NCBI GenBank assembly: GCA_022844045.1
Contig: JALHMM010000012.1
Span: 38,322-102,321, forward strand
Reading direction: 5' to 3'
Source: Reyranellaceae bacterium
Lineage (GTDB): Bacteria > Pseudomonadota > Alphaproteobacteria > Reyranellales > Reyranellaceae
DNA length: 64,000 nucleotides
Shown here: in pieces, positions 12,447 to 20,762 of the stretch
Layout: each line of letters begins with the position of its first letter
Numbering within the stretch: the first letter of the stretch is position 1
Position numbers and translations under genes: made by a program
The notes under the pieces: generated by a model
Database searches by the model: none
What the model was told of the DNA's origin: nothing
Seen by the model: the letters and a program-made list of their open reading frames with translations, nothing else

Positions 12447-13421
12447 ATGCGTCGTCGTTCCCTGATCGCAGCCGGCGCCGCCGCGTTGGCCCTGCCGTCG
12501 CTGGCCCGCGCGCAGGCGTGGCCGTCGCAGCCCGTGCGCCTCGTGATCGCCTTTCCGCCCGGTGGCCCGACCGACGTTTACGGACGGCTGTTCGCGGAGC
12601 GGCTGTCGCGCGCGCTCGGCCAGCCTGTCGTGGTCGAGAACAAGGCCGGCGCGGCCGGCGTCATCGGTTCGGCCGGCGTCGCGCGCGCCAAGCCCGATGG
12701 CTACACGCTGCTGTTCGGCACGGGATCCACGCAGGCGCTCTATGCCTCGATGGCGGCCAAGCCCGAATACGACGTCATGAAGGACTTCACCTACATCGCC
12801 CATGTCGGCGGCGGGCCGGCGGCGTTTATCGGCCATCTCCAGCAACCGGACTCGCTGATGGGCCTGATCGCGGCGGCGCGCGCCAAGCCCGGTGCGCTGA
12901 GCTACGGCTCGCCCGGCAGCGGCACGCTGCTGCATCTCACCACCGAGCGGCTGAAGACGGCGCTGGGTGGCGTATCGCTGACCCACGTGCCGTATCGCGG
13001 CAGCGGCCCGGCGATGACCGATCTGCTCGCCGGCCAGATCGCCATGGTGGTCACGACGTTGGGCAGCGCGCTGCCGTTCCATAGCTCCGGTCGCGCGCGG
13101 CTTCTGGCCATCGCCACCGCCCAACGCACAGCGCTCGCGCCGCAGGTCCCCACCGTGTCGGAGCTGCTGGGCGGCCAAGCTTTCGAGGCCGTGCTGTGGC
13201 ATTGCCTCGCGGGGCCGGCCGGGCTGCCGACGGAGATCGTTGCGCGCCTCAACACTGCCGTTCGGGAAACCATGGCCGACGCCGCTCTGCTCAAGGCGCT
13301 GGCGGATCAGGGTATCGTGGCGGTGACGGACTCGACACCGGCATCGACGGTTGAATTCGTGCGCTCGGAGGCGGAGCGCTGGGCACCCATCGTCAAGGCG
13401 GCCGACATCAAGCTCGACTGA
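12447..13421 (+). CDS. Tripartite tricarboxylate transporter substrate-binding protein (Bug/TctC family)
   Basis: 324 residues from an ATG with CGGGAGG upstream. MRRRSLIAAGAAALALPSLA is a signal peptide ending near ARAQA. The mature part begins with WPSQPVRLVIAFPPGGPTDV, a family hallmark, and has VVENKAGAAG and the YGSPGSGTLLHL ligand-loop region. It is a periplasmic receptor, without TctAB partners in the window. It is only distantly similar to the Bug protein at 5493-6458, so it is not a recent duplicate. Probably co-transcribed with the GlcG-like gene. Confidence 0.93.
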   Translation: MRRRSLIAAGAAALALPSLARAQAWPSQPVRLVIAFPPGGPTDVYGRLFAERLSRALGQPVVVENKAGAAGVIGSAGVARAKPDGYTLLFGTGSTQALYASMAAKPEYDVMKDFTYIAHVGGGPAAFIGHLQQPDSLMGLIAAARAKPGALSYGSPGSGTLLHLTTERLKTALGGVSLTHVPYRGSGPAMTDLLAGQIAMVVTTLGSALPFHSSGRARLLAIATAQRTALAPQVPTVSELLGGQAFEAVLWHCLAGPAGLPTEIVARLNTAVRETMADAALLKALADQGIVAVTDSTPASTVEFVRSEAERWAPIVKAADIKLD

Positions 13422-13513
13422 GGCATGTCGCGCTGGTCGGCATCAGGCCGAACATGGGGCGTATCGTCAGCGGTGGACGACCGATCGGGGAAAGGCCGCC
13501 GGTTGGTTCAGGA

Positions 13514-14203
13514 TCACATGCCGCACGTGGCGCCCAGACGGAAGGCGAAATAGGCGTAGCTGTCCGCGTTGACCAACGCCTGCGCGCGCGTAAGGCCGGG
13601 TTCCCACCAGCCGCTATCGTCCTCCTCGCGATAGCCGGAGTTCCCGTGATCCCAGGTATCCGCGAACTTGTGCGAGCCCTCGTGGATGATGGTGATCACG
13701 CCAATATCGGCGTCCCTCAACATCCGCTTCTTGCTGATATGCATCGCGTGGCCATCGCGCGACCAGCCGAGACCGTCGTGGGGACTGATCGCAGCGTCTG
13801 CCGCATCCGATCGGGACCGCGTGACAAAACCGAAATCGCCGTCACCACCGAGCTTCATCGTGAAGTCGTTGCTGAGGCCGTGATAGGTCAATTGCAGAAT
13901 CTTCTTGATCTGGGTCTGCTCGGCGCCATCGGGCCCGGTGTTGCCAGTCAGGAAGTATGTCGTCGCGAAGCGGCGCGCGTCGGCGTTGAAGCCGAGAGAG
14001 ATCGATGCGATCGACGCCGAGAGCAGCCCTCTGGCCCGCGCGATCTGGCGGGTGATGGCGGCCTGATCGCCCTTCGATAGCCACAGGCCCTTGTGGCGCA
14101 GCTTGATCGTCTGGCCGAATAGATTCTTCGTGGTCTTGAACAGGAAGCGCGTGCCGGTCATCGGGCCCCTCAGGGTCGAAAGATTGATCACCCATGATTT
14201 CAA
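13514..14203 (-). CDS. M35-like (aspzincin / lysine-specific) zinc metalloendopeptidase
   Basis: 229 residues. The zinc-binding site HEGSH is at 174-178. It is followed by ADTWD, whose Asp185 matches the third (aspartate) zinc ligand of aspzincins, then Tyr191 and the NADSYAYF signature (212-219) typical of the M35 / lysine-specific peptidase group. The rest has no other recognisable domain. No signal peptide is evident: it starts MKSWVINLSTLRG and has no long hydrophobic run. If it is exported, the route is unknown, and a toxin-like effector role is possible. It is isolated, divergent from an acyl-CoA dehydrogenase 156 bases away, with no immunity-like neighbour. Confidence 0.72.
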   Translation of the reverse strand: MKSWVINLSTLRGPMTGTRFLFKTTKNLFGQTIKLRHKGLWLSKGDQAAITRQIARARGLLSASIASISLGFNADARRFATTYFLTGNTGPDGAEQTQIKKILQLTYHGLSNDFTMKLGGDGDFGFVTRSRSDAADAAISPHDGLGWSRDGHAMHISKKRMLRDADIGVITIIHEGSHKFADTWDHGNSGYREEDDSGWWEPGLTRAQALVNADSYAYFAFRLGATCGM

Positions 14204-14359
14204 GCGGCGGCCGCATGTGGCTGACGCGAAGTTCTTTCCCGAGCATCAATGTAACCATTTGGTCGAGCCCAGGCAACAGAGCCGGACATCGATGGGTTAC
14301 CGATTGCCACCGCTTTCCTGGACGTCGACAGTGCACCATTCGAGAACCGAGATGAAACG

Positions 14360-16165
14360 ATGACAAGCCCCCTGATCAACCGCCGCGACCTGGCCTTCGT
14401 GCTCTACGACCTGCTCGACGTCGCGGCGCTCACCAAGCACGCACGCTACGCCGATCACAGCCGCGAGACCTTCGAGGCGGCGATCGAGACGGCGCATCGT
14501 CTGGCGCTGGAGAAATTCCATCCGCACAACGCCAAGGCCGACAAGAACGAACCGACCTTCGACGGCAATACGGTGAGCATGATCCCGGAGGTCGCCGAGG
14601 CGCTGGCCGCCTTCCGCGACGCCGGTTTCTTCGCGCCGACCAAGGATTACGAGCTGGGCGGCATGCAGCTGCCGCTGACCGTGGCGCAGGCGTGCAACGC
14701 CGTGTTCCAGTCGGCGAATATCGGCAGCGCCGGCTATCCGTTCCTGACGGTGGGCGCGGCCAACCTGATCGAGAGCTTCGGCTCGCAGGAACAGAAGTCG
14801 CTCTACATGGCGCCGATGCTGGCCGGCCGGTTCTTCGGCACGATGTGTCTGAGCGAGCCGCAGGCCGGTTCGTCGCTGGCCGACATTCGTACGCGCGCCG
14901 AGCCGCAGCCCGACGGCACCTATCGCGTGATCGGCAACAAGATGTGGATTTCCGGCGGCGACCACGAGCTCTCCGAGAACATCGTGCACATGGTGCTGGC
15001 CAAGATCCCCGGCGGCCCGCCGGGTGTGAAGGGCATCTCGCTGTTCATCGTGCCGAAGCGCACGGTCAATCCGGATGGCTCCGTCGGTGCGCGCAATGAC
15101 GTGCGGCTGGCTGGTCTCAATCACAAGATGGGCTATCGCGGTACGACCAACACGGTGCTGAATTTCGGCGAGAAGGGCGGTGCCGTCGGCTATCTGTTGG
15201 GCCAGCCGCATCGCGGCCTGGAATACATGTTCCAGATGATGAACGAGGCGCGCATTGGCGTTGGCCAGGGCGCGGTGATGCTGGCCTACGCGGCGTACCT
15301 GTTCTCGCTCGATTATGCGCGCGGCCGGCCGCAGGGACGCGCGCCCGACAGCAAGGATCCCACCTCGCCGATGATCCCGATCATCGAGCACGCCGACATC
15401 AAGCGGATGCTGCTGCATCAGAAGTGGGTCAGCGAAGGCGGCTTGCACCTGTGCCTTTACGCCGGCTCGCTGGTCGACCGCATCGCCATGGCCGATGACG
15501 CGCAGGAAAAAGCGCGGCTCGAGCTGTTGCTCGATACGCTGACCCCGATCGTCAAGGGCTGGCTGTCGGAGGTCTGCCTGAAGTCGAACGAGCACGCCGT
15601 GCAGATCCTCGGCGGCTACGGCTACACCCGCGACTATCCGGTCGAGCAGTACTACCGCGACCAGCGGCTCAACCCGATCCACGAAGGCACCGACGGCATC
15701 CAGGCCATCGACCTCTTGGGCCGCAAGATGGCGATCAAGGGCGGCGCCGGCTGGACCGCGGTCAAGGCGGAGATCGCCCGCGCCATCAAGATCGCCACGG
15801 CGCACGAGCGGCTCAAGCCGATGGCGCGCGAGCTGGCCCAACTGGTCGAGACCGTCGAGACGACGCGCGCGACCCTGCTGGGCGCGATGGGGCAGGGCAA
15901 GCCGTCGCTGGCCTTGGCCAACGCCTTCCACTTCCTCGACCTGTTCGGCTTGCTGGTGATGGGCTGGATGTGGCTGTGGCAGGCCAGCGCCGTGCTCGAC
16001 CTGCCGCCCGCCGCGACCGACGAGGAGCGCGCCTTCCGCGCGGGCAAGCTCGCCGCCTGCCGGTATTTCTTCACCTACGAGGTGCCGCGCTCGGCCTATC
16101 TCGCCTCGATGCTGGGGAAGCTCGACGACACGACGCTGACCATGAAAAGCGAGTGGTTCGCCTGA
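14360..16165 (+). CDS. Acyl-CoA dehydrogenase, long (DmdC-like) type
   Basis: 601 residues, about 200 longer than ordinary acyl-CoA dehydrogenases, as in the DmdC (3-methylmercaptopropionyl-CoA dehydrogenase) group. FAD-binding segments MCLSEPQAGSSLAD and KMWISGGDHE are present. The catalytic Glu is Glu442 in IHEGTDGIQ. A C-terminal helical extension follows (about 460-601). It oxidises an acyl-CoA to the enoyl-CoA with electron transfer to ETF. The substrate is not fixed by sequence; many DmdC-like proteins act on ordinary fatty acyl-CoAs. An SDR follows 81 bases downstream. Confidence 0.92.
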   Translation: MTSPLINRRDLAFVLYDLLDVAALTKHARYADHSRETFEAAIETAHRLALEKFHPHNAKADKNEPTFDGNTVSMIPEVAEALAAFRDAGFFAPTKDYELGGMQLPLTVAQACNAVFQSANIGSAGYPFLTVGAANLIESFGSQEQKSLYMAPMLAGRFFGTMCLSEPQAGSSLADIRTRAEPQPDGTYRVIGNKMWISGGDHELSENIVHMVLAKIPGGPPGVKGISLFIVPKRTVNPDGSVGARNDVRLAGLNHKMGYRGTTNTVLNFGEKGGAVGYLLGQPHRGLEYMFQMMNEARIGVGQGAVMLAYAAYLFSLDYARGRPQGRAPDSKDPTSPMIPIIEHADIKRMLLHQKWVSEGGLHLCLYAGSLVDRIAMADDAQEKARLELLLDTLTPIVKGWLSEVCLKSNEHAVQILGGYGYTRDYPVEQYYRDQRLNPIHEGTDGIQAIDLLGRKMAIKGGAGWTAVKAEIARAIKIATAHERLKPMARELAQLVETVETTRATLLGAMGQGKPSLALANAFHFLDLFGLLVMGWMWLWQASAVLDLPPAATDEERAFRAGKLAACRYFFTYEVPRSAYLASMLGKLDDTTLTMKSEWFA

Positions 16166-16246
16166 CGAACCGCGCGGCCCCGTGCGCTTGCGGCCGCCCG
16201 ATCGGCGCGCCAATTTGCGCCCCATCAAGTCAACCGGAGGCAATCC

Positions 16247-17017
16247 ATGGCGTCGCCACTCTTCGACCTCACCGGCAAGGTCGCCGTGGTCACCGGCTCG
16301 AGCAAGGGCATCGGCAAGTCGATCGCCGAGCAGCTCGCGCTGCAGGGCGCCAAGGTCGTGGTGTCCAGCCGCAAGCTGCCGATCTGCGAGGAGGTCGCCG
16401 GCCAGATCAACGCCGCCGGCGGCCAGGCCACCGCCATCGGCTGCAATATCTCGGACAAGGCGCAGTGCGAGAACCTGATCGCCGAGACCCGCAAGCGGCT
16501 GGGCCCGATCGACATCCTGGTCTGCAACGCGGCGACCAACCCGTATTACGGGCCGACCGAGAAGATGCCCGACGAAGCCTTCATGAAGATCATGCAGAAC
16601 AACATCCTCTCGAATATCTGGCTGATCACCCAGTGCCTGCCCGACATGAGGTCCAAGAAGGACGGGGCGATCATCATTGTCTCCTCGATCGGCGGCGTGC
16701 GCGGTTCGCCGGTGATCGGCGCCTATTGCGTCTCCAAAGCGGCCGACATGCAGCTCGCCCGCAACCTCGCCATCGAGCTGGGGCCGGACAATATCCGCAT
16801 CAACACCATCGCCCCGGGGCTGGTGAAGACCGACTTCGCCAAGGCGCTGTGGGACGACCCGGTCTATCTCGACAAGCGCCTGCAATCGGCACCGTTGCGC
16901 CGCATCGGCGAACCTGAGGATATCGGTGGCATCGCCGTGCTGCTGGCGTCCAAGGCCGGCGCTTTCATCACTGGCCAGACAATCATCGCTGATGCCGGCG
17001 TGACGATCGCCGGCTAA
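16247..17017 (+). CDS. SDR-family NAD(P)-dependent oxidoreductase
   Basis: 256 residues, classical SDR. The dinucleotide motif TGSSKGIG is at 16-23, the structural motif reads CNAA (93-96, replacing NNAG), and the active site is Ser146/147, Tyr160 and Lys164 (YCVSK). The C-terminal APLRRIGEPEDI and GQTIIADAG segments are typical. A CGGAGG ribosome site precedes the ATG. It follows the acyl-CoA dehydrogenase, which suggests a hydroxyacyl-CoA or related alcohol as substrate. Related sequences belong to the DHRS4-like branch of carbonyl reductases. Confidence 0.9.
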   Translation: MASPLFDLTGKVAVVTGSSKGIGKSIAEQLALQGAKVVVSSRKLPICEEVAGQINAAGGQATAIGCNISDKAQCENLIAETRKRLGPIDILVCNAATNPYYGPTEKMPDEAFMKIMQNNILSNIWLITQCLPDMRSKKDGAIIIVSSIGGVRGSPVIGAYCVSKAADMQLARNLAIELGPDNIRINTIAPGLVKTDFAKALWDDPVYLDKRLQSAPLRRIGEPEDIGGIAVLLASKAGAFITGQTIIADAGVTIAG

Positions 17018-17373
17018 GGCGACAGGTGAGCGGAGACTCAAGTCTTGCGTCAAATAGCCAGTATAATACGTTGAAATTGTTGACGTTATTTTGCGGCTCT
17101 TCGAGTCCTTGTCGGAGATAGCGCTTCATAAAACGACTGTAAGTTGCTGTTTAAGAACGGTTATCGTTCCGTTGATTCGACTGAATTCAATTGACGCTTC
17201 ACTTTAGCAGGAGTAGTTTGTGCATTGATTGAGACGGAGATCGGCTGGGCTGATCGAAGTCGACTGGCGGCGGCTTCCGGGTTCCCGGCGGAACGGCGCC
17301 TGATGAAAACAACGACGCGTCCGCTCCCCGGCACAGGCGCGCATTGTCGACTGTATATACTTGGAGAAAGACG
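17018..17373. other. AT-rich intergenic region upstream of a small ORF
   Basis: About 17035-17235 is markedly richer in A+T than anything else in the window, with runs such as TTGTTGACGTTATTTTGCGG. It contains possible promoter elements (TTGACG near 17079, TATATA near 17354) but no confident gene, tRNA or repeat. It probably holds promoter or regulatory sequence for the 41-codon gene downstream, or is a remnant of foreign DNA. Confidence 0.5.
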
Positions 17374-17499
17374 ATGTTCGTCGCCGCCGATTCGCCCAAG
17401 GTCCGCAAGTTCGTCACGCCGTTCGTCGAGATCGGTATCGCGCTGGCGTTCGTGATGCTGGCCGTTCCCGCCTCGTTGCGGGTCATCACCATCGCTTGA
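17374..17499 (+). CDS. Putative 41-residue single-pass membrane protein
   Basis: A short frame beginning MFVAADSPKVRKFVTPFVEI and ending in a hydrophobic stretch (about residues 17-41, GIALAFVMLAVPASLRVITI). A GGAG ribosome site lies eight bases before the ATG. A basic N-terminal segment followed by one membrane helix suggests a small inner-membrane protein. The stop codon is the first of three in-frame TGA codons in a tandem repeat, followed by a hairpin. No family was recognised. Support comes from the ribosome site, codon use with G/C third positions, and the downstream hairpin. Confidence 0.5.
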   Translation: MFVAADSPKVRKFVTPFVEIGIALAFVMLAVPASLRVITIA

Positions 17500-17536
17500 C
17501 CACTGGTCGCCTGACCACTGGGCGCCTGACTACCGG
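17497..17536 (+). repeat. 15-bp tandem repeat carrying three in-frame stop codons
   Basis: TGACCACTGGTCGCC (17497-17511) and TGACCACTGGGCGCC (17512-17526) differ at one base; a third partial unit TGACTACCGG follows. Each unit begins with TGA and the period is a multiple of three, so all three stops are in the frame of the preceding 41-codon gene. Confidence 0.75.
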
Positions 17537-17556
17537 AGGCTGAACCGGAATCGAAA

Positions 17557-17576
17557 CGGCCGGCTTTTGCCGGCCG
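17557..17576. terminator. Hairpin between convergent genes, probable bidirectional terminator
   Basis: An 8-bp perfect stem CGGCCGGC / GCCGGCCG with a TTTT loop. It lies after the 41-codon gene on the plus strand and after clpP on the minus strand. The downstream T-run is weak on both sides, so efficiency is uncertain. Confidence 0.6.
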
Positions 17577-17606
17577 CTCCTGTTTGTGCCCAAGCCGTGG
17601 CTGAGA

Positions 17607-18248
17607 TCAGCCGAGTTGGGTAGCGTTCTGCACGATCTTGCCGACCAGGCCGTATTCCACCGCCTGCTGCGCGCTCATCCAGTAGTCGCGCTCCGTGTCC
17701 TTCTCGATCCGTTCCAGTGGCTGGCCGGTCTCGGCCGCGAAGATCTCGTTGAGCCGCCGGCGCATCCGCAGGATTTCCTTGGCCTGGATGGCGAAATCCG
17801 AGGCCGAGCCCATGGCGCCGCCCGAGGGCTGGTGCAGCAGGAAGCGGGTGTTGGGCAGGCTGTAGCGGTGCTCGCGCTTGGCCGCGGCGTAGATCAGGGC
17901 GCCGGCGCTGGCCACCCAGCCGGTGCCCACCACACGTATCTCGGGCTTCACGAACTTGATCATGTCGTAGATCGTGTCGCCCGATTCGACGTGGCCGCCC
18001 TGGCTGTTGATGTAGATGGTGATCGGATCGTCGCCGGCCGATTGCAGCGCCAACAGGCGGGCCGAGACCTCCCGTGCCAGCTTCTGGTCGATGCCGCCAT
18101 AGATCAAGACGGTACGCGCCTTGAACAGCCGCTCCTCGATCGCCGCCGTCTTGTCGCGACCTTCGCTCTGGTCGGCGGTTTTCTTCTTCTTGTCGTCGTC
18201 ATCGTCATCATCATCGTCGTCGTCGAAACGGATGTCGGCTGGCAACAT
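17607..18248 (-). CDS. ClpP-like ATP-dependent protease subunit with N-terminal Asp tract
   Basis: 213 residues from the ATG at 18248, which has a GAGAGAG purine run upstream. The catalytic triad is in place: Ser114 in WVASAGALI, His139 in LLHQPSGG, and the Asp in [11 protein letters not shown] (184-188). Unusually, residues 9-19 are eleven aspartates followed by four lysines (20-23) before the protease core begins near residue 35. The core resembles an alphaproteobacterial ClpP paralogue rather than the housekeeping ClpP, and no clpX or clpA is adjacent. The aspartate tract is encoded by mixed GAC/GAT codons, so it can vary in length only by unequal exchange or slippage of triplets. Confidence 0.88.
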   Translation of the reverse strand: MLPADIRFDDDDDDDDDDDKKKKTADQSEGRDKTAAIEERLFKARTVLIYGGIDQKLAREVSARLLALQSAGDDPITIYINSQGGHVESGDTIYDMIKFVKPEIRVVGTGWVASAGALIYAAAKREHRYSLPNTRFLLHQPSGGAMGSASDFAIQAKEILRMRRRLNEIFAAETGQPLERIEKDTERDYWMSAQQAVEYGLVGKIVQNATQLG

Positions 18249-18314
18249 GACGCTCTCTCTTTCGAAATAAGGGGGATGACGCCCGGTATCACGGGGCCGG
18301 GCGGCGGGCAAGGC

Positions 18315-19082
18315 TCAGGCCGTCACGCCACCATCGGCCACGAACTCCGCCCCGGTGCTGAACGAGGATTCGTCGGAGATCAGGAACAGGATCAGCCGGG
18401 CGATCTCCTCGGGCCGGCCGAGGCGGCCCATGGGGTGCAGGCTCTCGAGGTATTGCCGGCCGCTCATGTTGTCGATGGTCATGGCCAGGCGCGGCGCGAT
18501 CATCGGCGTGTCGATCCAGCCGGGATGCACGGAATTGCAGCGGATCGGATAACCCATGGTGCCGCAATGGATCGCCACGTTCTTGCTCAGCAGGCGCACC
18601 GCGCCCTTGCTGGCGGCGTAGGCGGGCGCGCGCGCCATGCCGCGCAGGCCCAGCACCGAGGAAATGTTGACGATCGAGCCCGGCTGGTCGGCCGGGTTGC
18701 CCTTCATCGCCAGCACGCCGTGCTTGCAGCCCAGGAACACGCCCAGCCCGTTGATGCGGTAGACGCGGCGGAACTCCTCGAGCGAGACCTCCTCGACATC
18801 GCCGCCGACGCCCACGCCGGCGGCGTTGACCACGCCATGCAGCCCGCCGAAGCGCGTCGTGGTGGCCGCGACGCAGGCCTGCCACTCGCTCTCGATCGTG
18901 GTGTCGAGGCGGAAGAACAGGGCGCTGTCGCCCAGCTCGGCGGCCAACACCGTTCCGCTGGCCTCGTTGAGGTCGGCGATCACGACCTTGGCGCCCTCGC
19001 GGACCAGCAGCCGCGCGCTCTCGGCGCCGATGCCCGAGGCGCCACCGGTGACGATCACCGTCTTGCGGTCAACGCGGGGCAT
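18315..19082 (-). CDS. SDR-family oxidoreductase (third of three tandem SDRs)
   Basis: 255 residues from the ATG at 19082, which lies 14 bases inside the 3' end of the preceding SDR gene. The NAD-binding motif TGGASGIG is at 12-19, the active site is Ser141, Tyr155 and Lys159 (YAASK), and it ends in FSTGAEFVADGG. An Asp at the end of strand 2 (IADLNE) points to NAD rather than NADP. It shares the ADGG ending and CNSVHPGWIDTPM segment with its two upstream neighbours, which marks them as paralogues. Substrate unknown; this branch includes cyclic-alcohol and hydroxysteroid dehydrogenases. Confidence 0.9.
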   Translation of the reverse strand: MPRVDRKTVIVTGGASGIGAESARLLVREGAKVVIADLNEASGTVLAAELGDSALFFRLDTTIESEWQACVAATTTRFGGLHGVVNAAGVGVGGDVEEVSLEEFRRVYRINGLGVFLGCKHGVLAMKGNPADQPGSIVNISSVLGLRGMARAPAYAASKGAVRLLSKNVAIHCGTMGYPIRCNSVHPGWIDTPMIAPRLAMTIDNMSGRQYLESLHPMGRLGRPEEIARLILFLISDESSFSTGAEFVADGGVTA

Positions 19083-19878
19083 TGAGCGCCTTCCTTTGGA
19101 TGCCTGAAGTGATGCCACCATCGGCCACCAGCTCCGAGCCGGTGACGAAGCGCGATCGGTCGGAGGCCAGGTAGAGTACCGCCTCGGCGATGTCCTCGGG
19201 CTCGCCCATATGGCCGACGGGATGGCGCGAGCCGATGAACGCCTTGCCCTGCTCGTGGCCCATCATCTGCCACAGCGGATTGAAGATCGGTGTGTCGATG
19301 CCGCCGGGATGGATCGAGTTGCAGCGGATGGCGTAGCCCTTCTCGGCGCATTGCTGCGCCACGCTCTTGGTCAGCAGCCGCACAGCGCCCTTGCTGGCGG
19401 TATAGGCGCAGGGTCCAGCTGCGCCGACCAGGCCGGCGATCGAGGAAATGTTGACGATCGCGCCCCTGGAGGCGGGCTTGGCAGGGCCGGTGCGCTTCAT
19501 CGCGCCGATGCCGTACTTGCAGCCCAGGAACACGCCATCGAGATTGATGGCGTGCACGCGCTCCCAGTTCTCGACCGTCGTGGTCTCGACATTGCCCATG
19601 CCGCCGGAGATGCCGGCGTTGTTGACCAGGATGTCGAGGCGGCCGAAGCGTCGCAGCGTGTCGTCGATCACGCGCCGCCAGTCGGCCTCGCTGGCGACGT
19701 CGAGGCGCTGAAACACGGCCATGCCGCCGATATCCGCCACGACCTTCGCGCCCAGATCGTCCTGCACGTCGGCCACGACCACGACGGCGCCTTCGCGCGC
19801 CAGCAGCCGGCAGGTCGCCGCGCCGATGCCGGAGGCGCCGCCGGTGACGATGGCGACGAGCTTGTCGAGATCCGCCAT
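19069..19878 (-). CDS. SDR-family oxidoreductase (second of three tandem SDRs)
   Basis: 269 residues. TGGASGIG is at 12-19, NNAG at 86-89, Ser145/146, Tyr159 and Lys163 (YTASK). ADVQD after strand 2 suggests NAD preference. RCNSIHPGGIDTPIF and ELVADGGIT are shared with the flanking copies. It starts seven bases after the stop of the first SDR and overlaps the third, so the three form one transcription unit. The C-terminal tail GIQRKALNAPR is longer than in the paralogues and encodes the overlap with the next start. Confidence 0.9.
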   Translation of the reverse strand: MADLDKLVAIVTGGASGIGAATCRLLAREGAVVVVADVQDDLGAKVVADIGGMAVFQRLDVASEADWRRVIDDTLRRFGRLDILVNNAGISGGMGNVETTTVENWERVHAINLDGVFLGCKYGIGAMKRTGPAKPASRGAIVNISSIAGLVGAAGPCAYTASKGAVRLLTKSVAQQCAEKGYAIRCNSIHPGGIDTPIFNPLWQMMGHEQGKAFIGSRHPVGHMGEPEDIAEAVLYLASDRSRFVTGSELVADGGITSGIQRKALNAPR

Positions 19879-19885
19879 CTGTCCC

Positions 19886-20656
19886 TCACATCGCCGTGCA
19901 GCCGCCGTCGACCACCATCTCGGCGCCTGTCGTGAACTTCGATTCGTCGGAGGCCAGATAGAGGATCATGTAGCCGATGTCGTTGGGCTCGCCGATCTTG
20001 CCCATTGGCACCATGCGCAGCAGCCGCTTGCGCGCCTTGTCCGGATCCTTGTCCTCGGCCAGGCCCTGCTGGACCATCGGCGTGTCGATGAAGGCGGGAT
20101 GCACGGAGTTGCAGCGGATGTCGTAGCCGGCGCGCGCGCAATGCAGCGCCACGCTCTTGGTCAGCAGGCGCACGGCGCCCTTGGACGGCGAGTAGGCCGC
20201 CATCTGCCAGCCGCTCACCAGGCCGGCGACCGAGGAGATATTGACGATCGAGCAGGGCTGGCCGTTGCCCTTCATGACGCGGATCGCGTTCTGGCAGCCG
20301 AGGAACGTGCCCTCGCAGTTCACGCTCATCATGCGTTTGAAGTCGCCCAGCGTGACGGTCTCGATCGAGCCGTCGGGCCAGGCGATGCCGGCTGAGTTGA
20401 CCAGCACGTTGAGCTTGCCGAAACGCCTGATCGTCTCGTCGACGACCTCCTTCCAGCGCGCCTCGCTGGTGACGTCGTGCTCAAGAAACACCGCGTCGCC
20501 GCCGATCTCGGCCGCCGCGTTCGGGCCCTTGTCTTTCTGCACGTCGGTGATCACCACCTTGGCGCCTTCGCCCGATAGCAGCTTGGCCGTCGCCAGGCCC
20601 AGCCCCGACGCGCCGCCGGTGATGAGCGCGACCTTGCCCGCGACGCGACCCGCCAT
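19886..20656 (-). CDS. SDR-family oxidoreductase (first of three tandem SDRs)
   Basis: 256 residues with a strong AAGGAGGA ribosome site. TGGASGLG is at 13-20, the active-site Ser141, Tyr155 and Lys159 (YSPSK) are present, and TDVQKD again suggests NAD. RCNSVHPAFIDTPMV and EMVVDGGCTAM are the family ending. NSAG replaces NNAG at 87-90. It leads the three-gene SDR operon. A rho-independent terminator of the upstream Liv-type binding-protein gene separates it from that cluster, so the SDRs probably have their own promoter. Confidence 0.9.
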   Translation of the reverse strand: MAGRVAGKVALITGGASGLGLATAKLLSGEGAKVVITDVQKDKGPNAAAEIGGDAVFLEHDVTSEARWKEVVDETIRRFGKLNVLVNSAGIAWPDGSIETVTLGDFKRMMSVNCEGTFLGCQNAIRVMKGNGQPCSIVNISSVAGLVSGWQMAAYSPSKGAVRLLTKSVALHCARAGYDIRCNSVHPAFIDTPMVQQGLAEDKDPDKARKRLLRMVPMGKIGEPNDIGYMILYLASDESKFTTGAEMVVDGGCTAM

Positions 20657-20710
20657 GTCGTTCCTCCTTCAGGGACCGCGCGGAGATTAGCCGTGCGGCG
20701 GGGTTGGGGG

Positions 20711-20741
20711 AAAAGAAAAGGCCCGGGACTTGCCCGGGCCT
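20711..20741 (-). terminator. Rho-independent terminator after the Liv-type binding protein
   Basis: A 9-bp stem (AGGCCCGGG at 20719-20727 and CCCGGGCCT at 20733-20741) with a 5-base loop. On the minus strand it is followed by TTTTCTTTTCCCC, a good U-tract. It lies about 20 bases past the stop at 20763, ending the six-gene transport cluster. Confidence 0.85.
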
Positions 20742-20762
20742 CTCGCTTGATGGAACAGCCGA

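Noticed and set aside
14297..17053. 918-codon open frame on the minus strand
   Set aside because: It runs antisense through an acyl-CoA dehydrogenase and an SDR with clear motifs; its composition is that of a mirror frame in high-GC DNA.
17040..17240. Possible tRNA or small RNA gene in the AT-rich gap
   Set aside because: No cloverleaf, TTCGA loop or CCA end could be traced, and no terminator follows.
17199..17492. 97-codon frame on the minus strand over the 41-codon gene
   Set aside because: No ribosome site or recognisable domain, and it overlaps the better supported small plus-strand gene.
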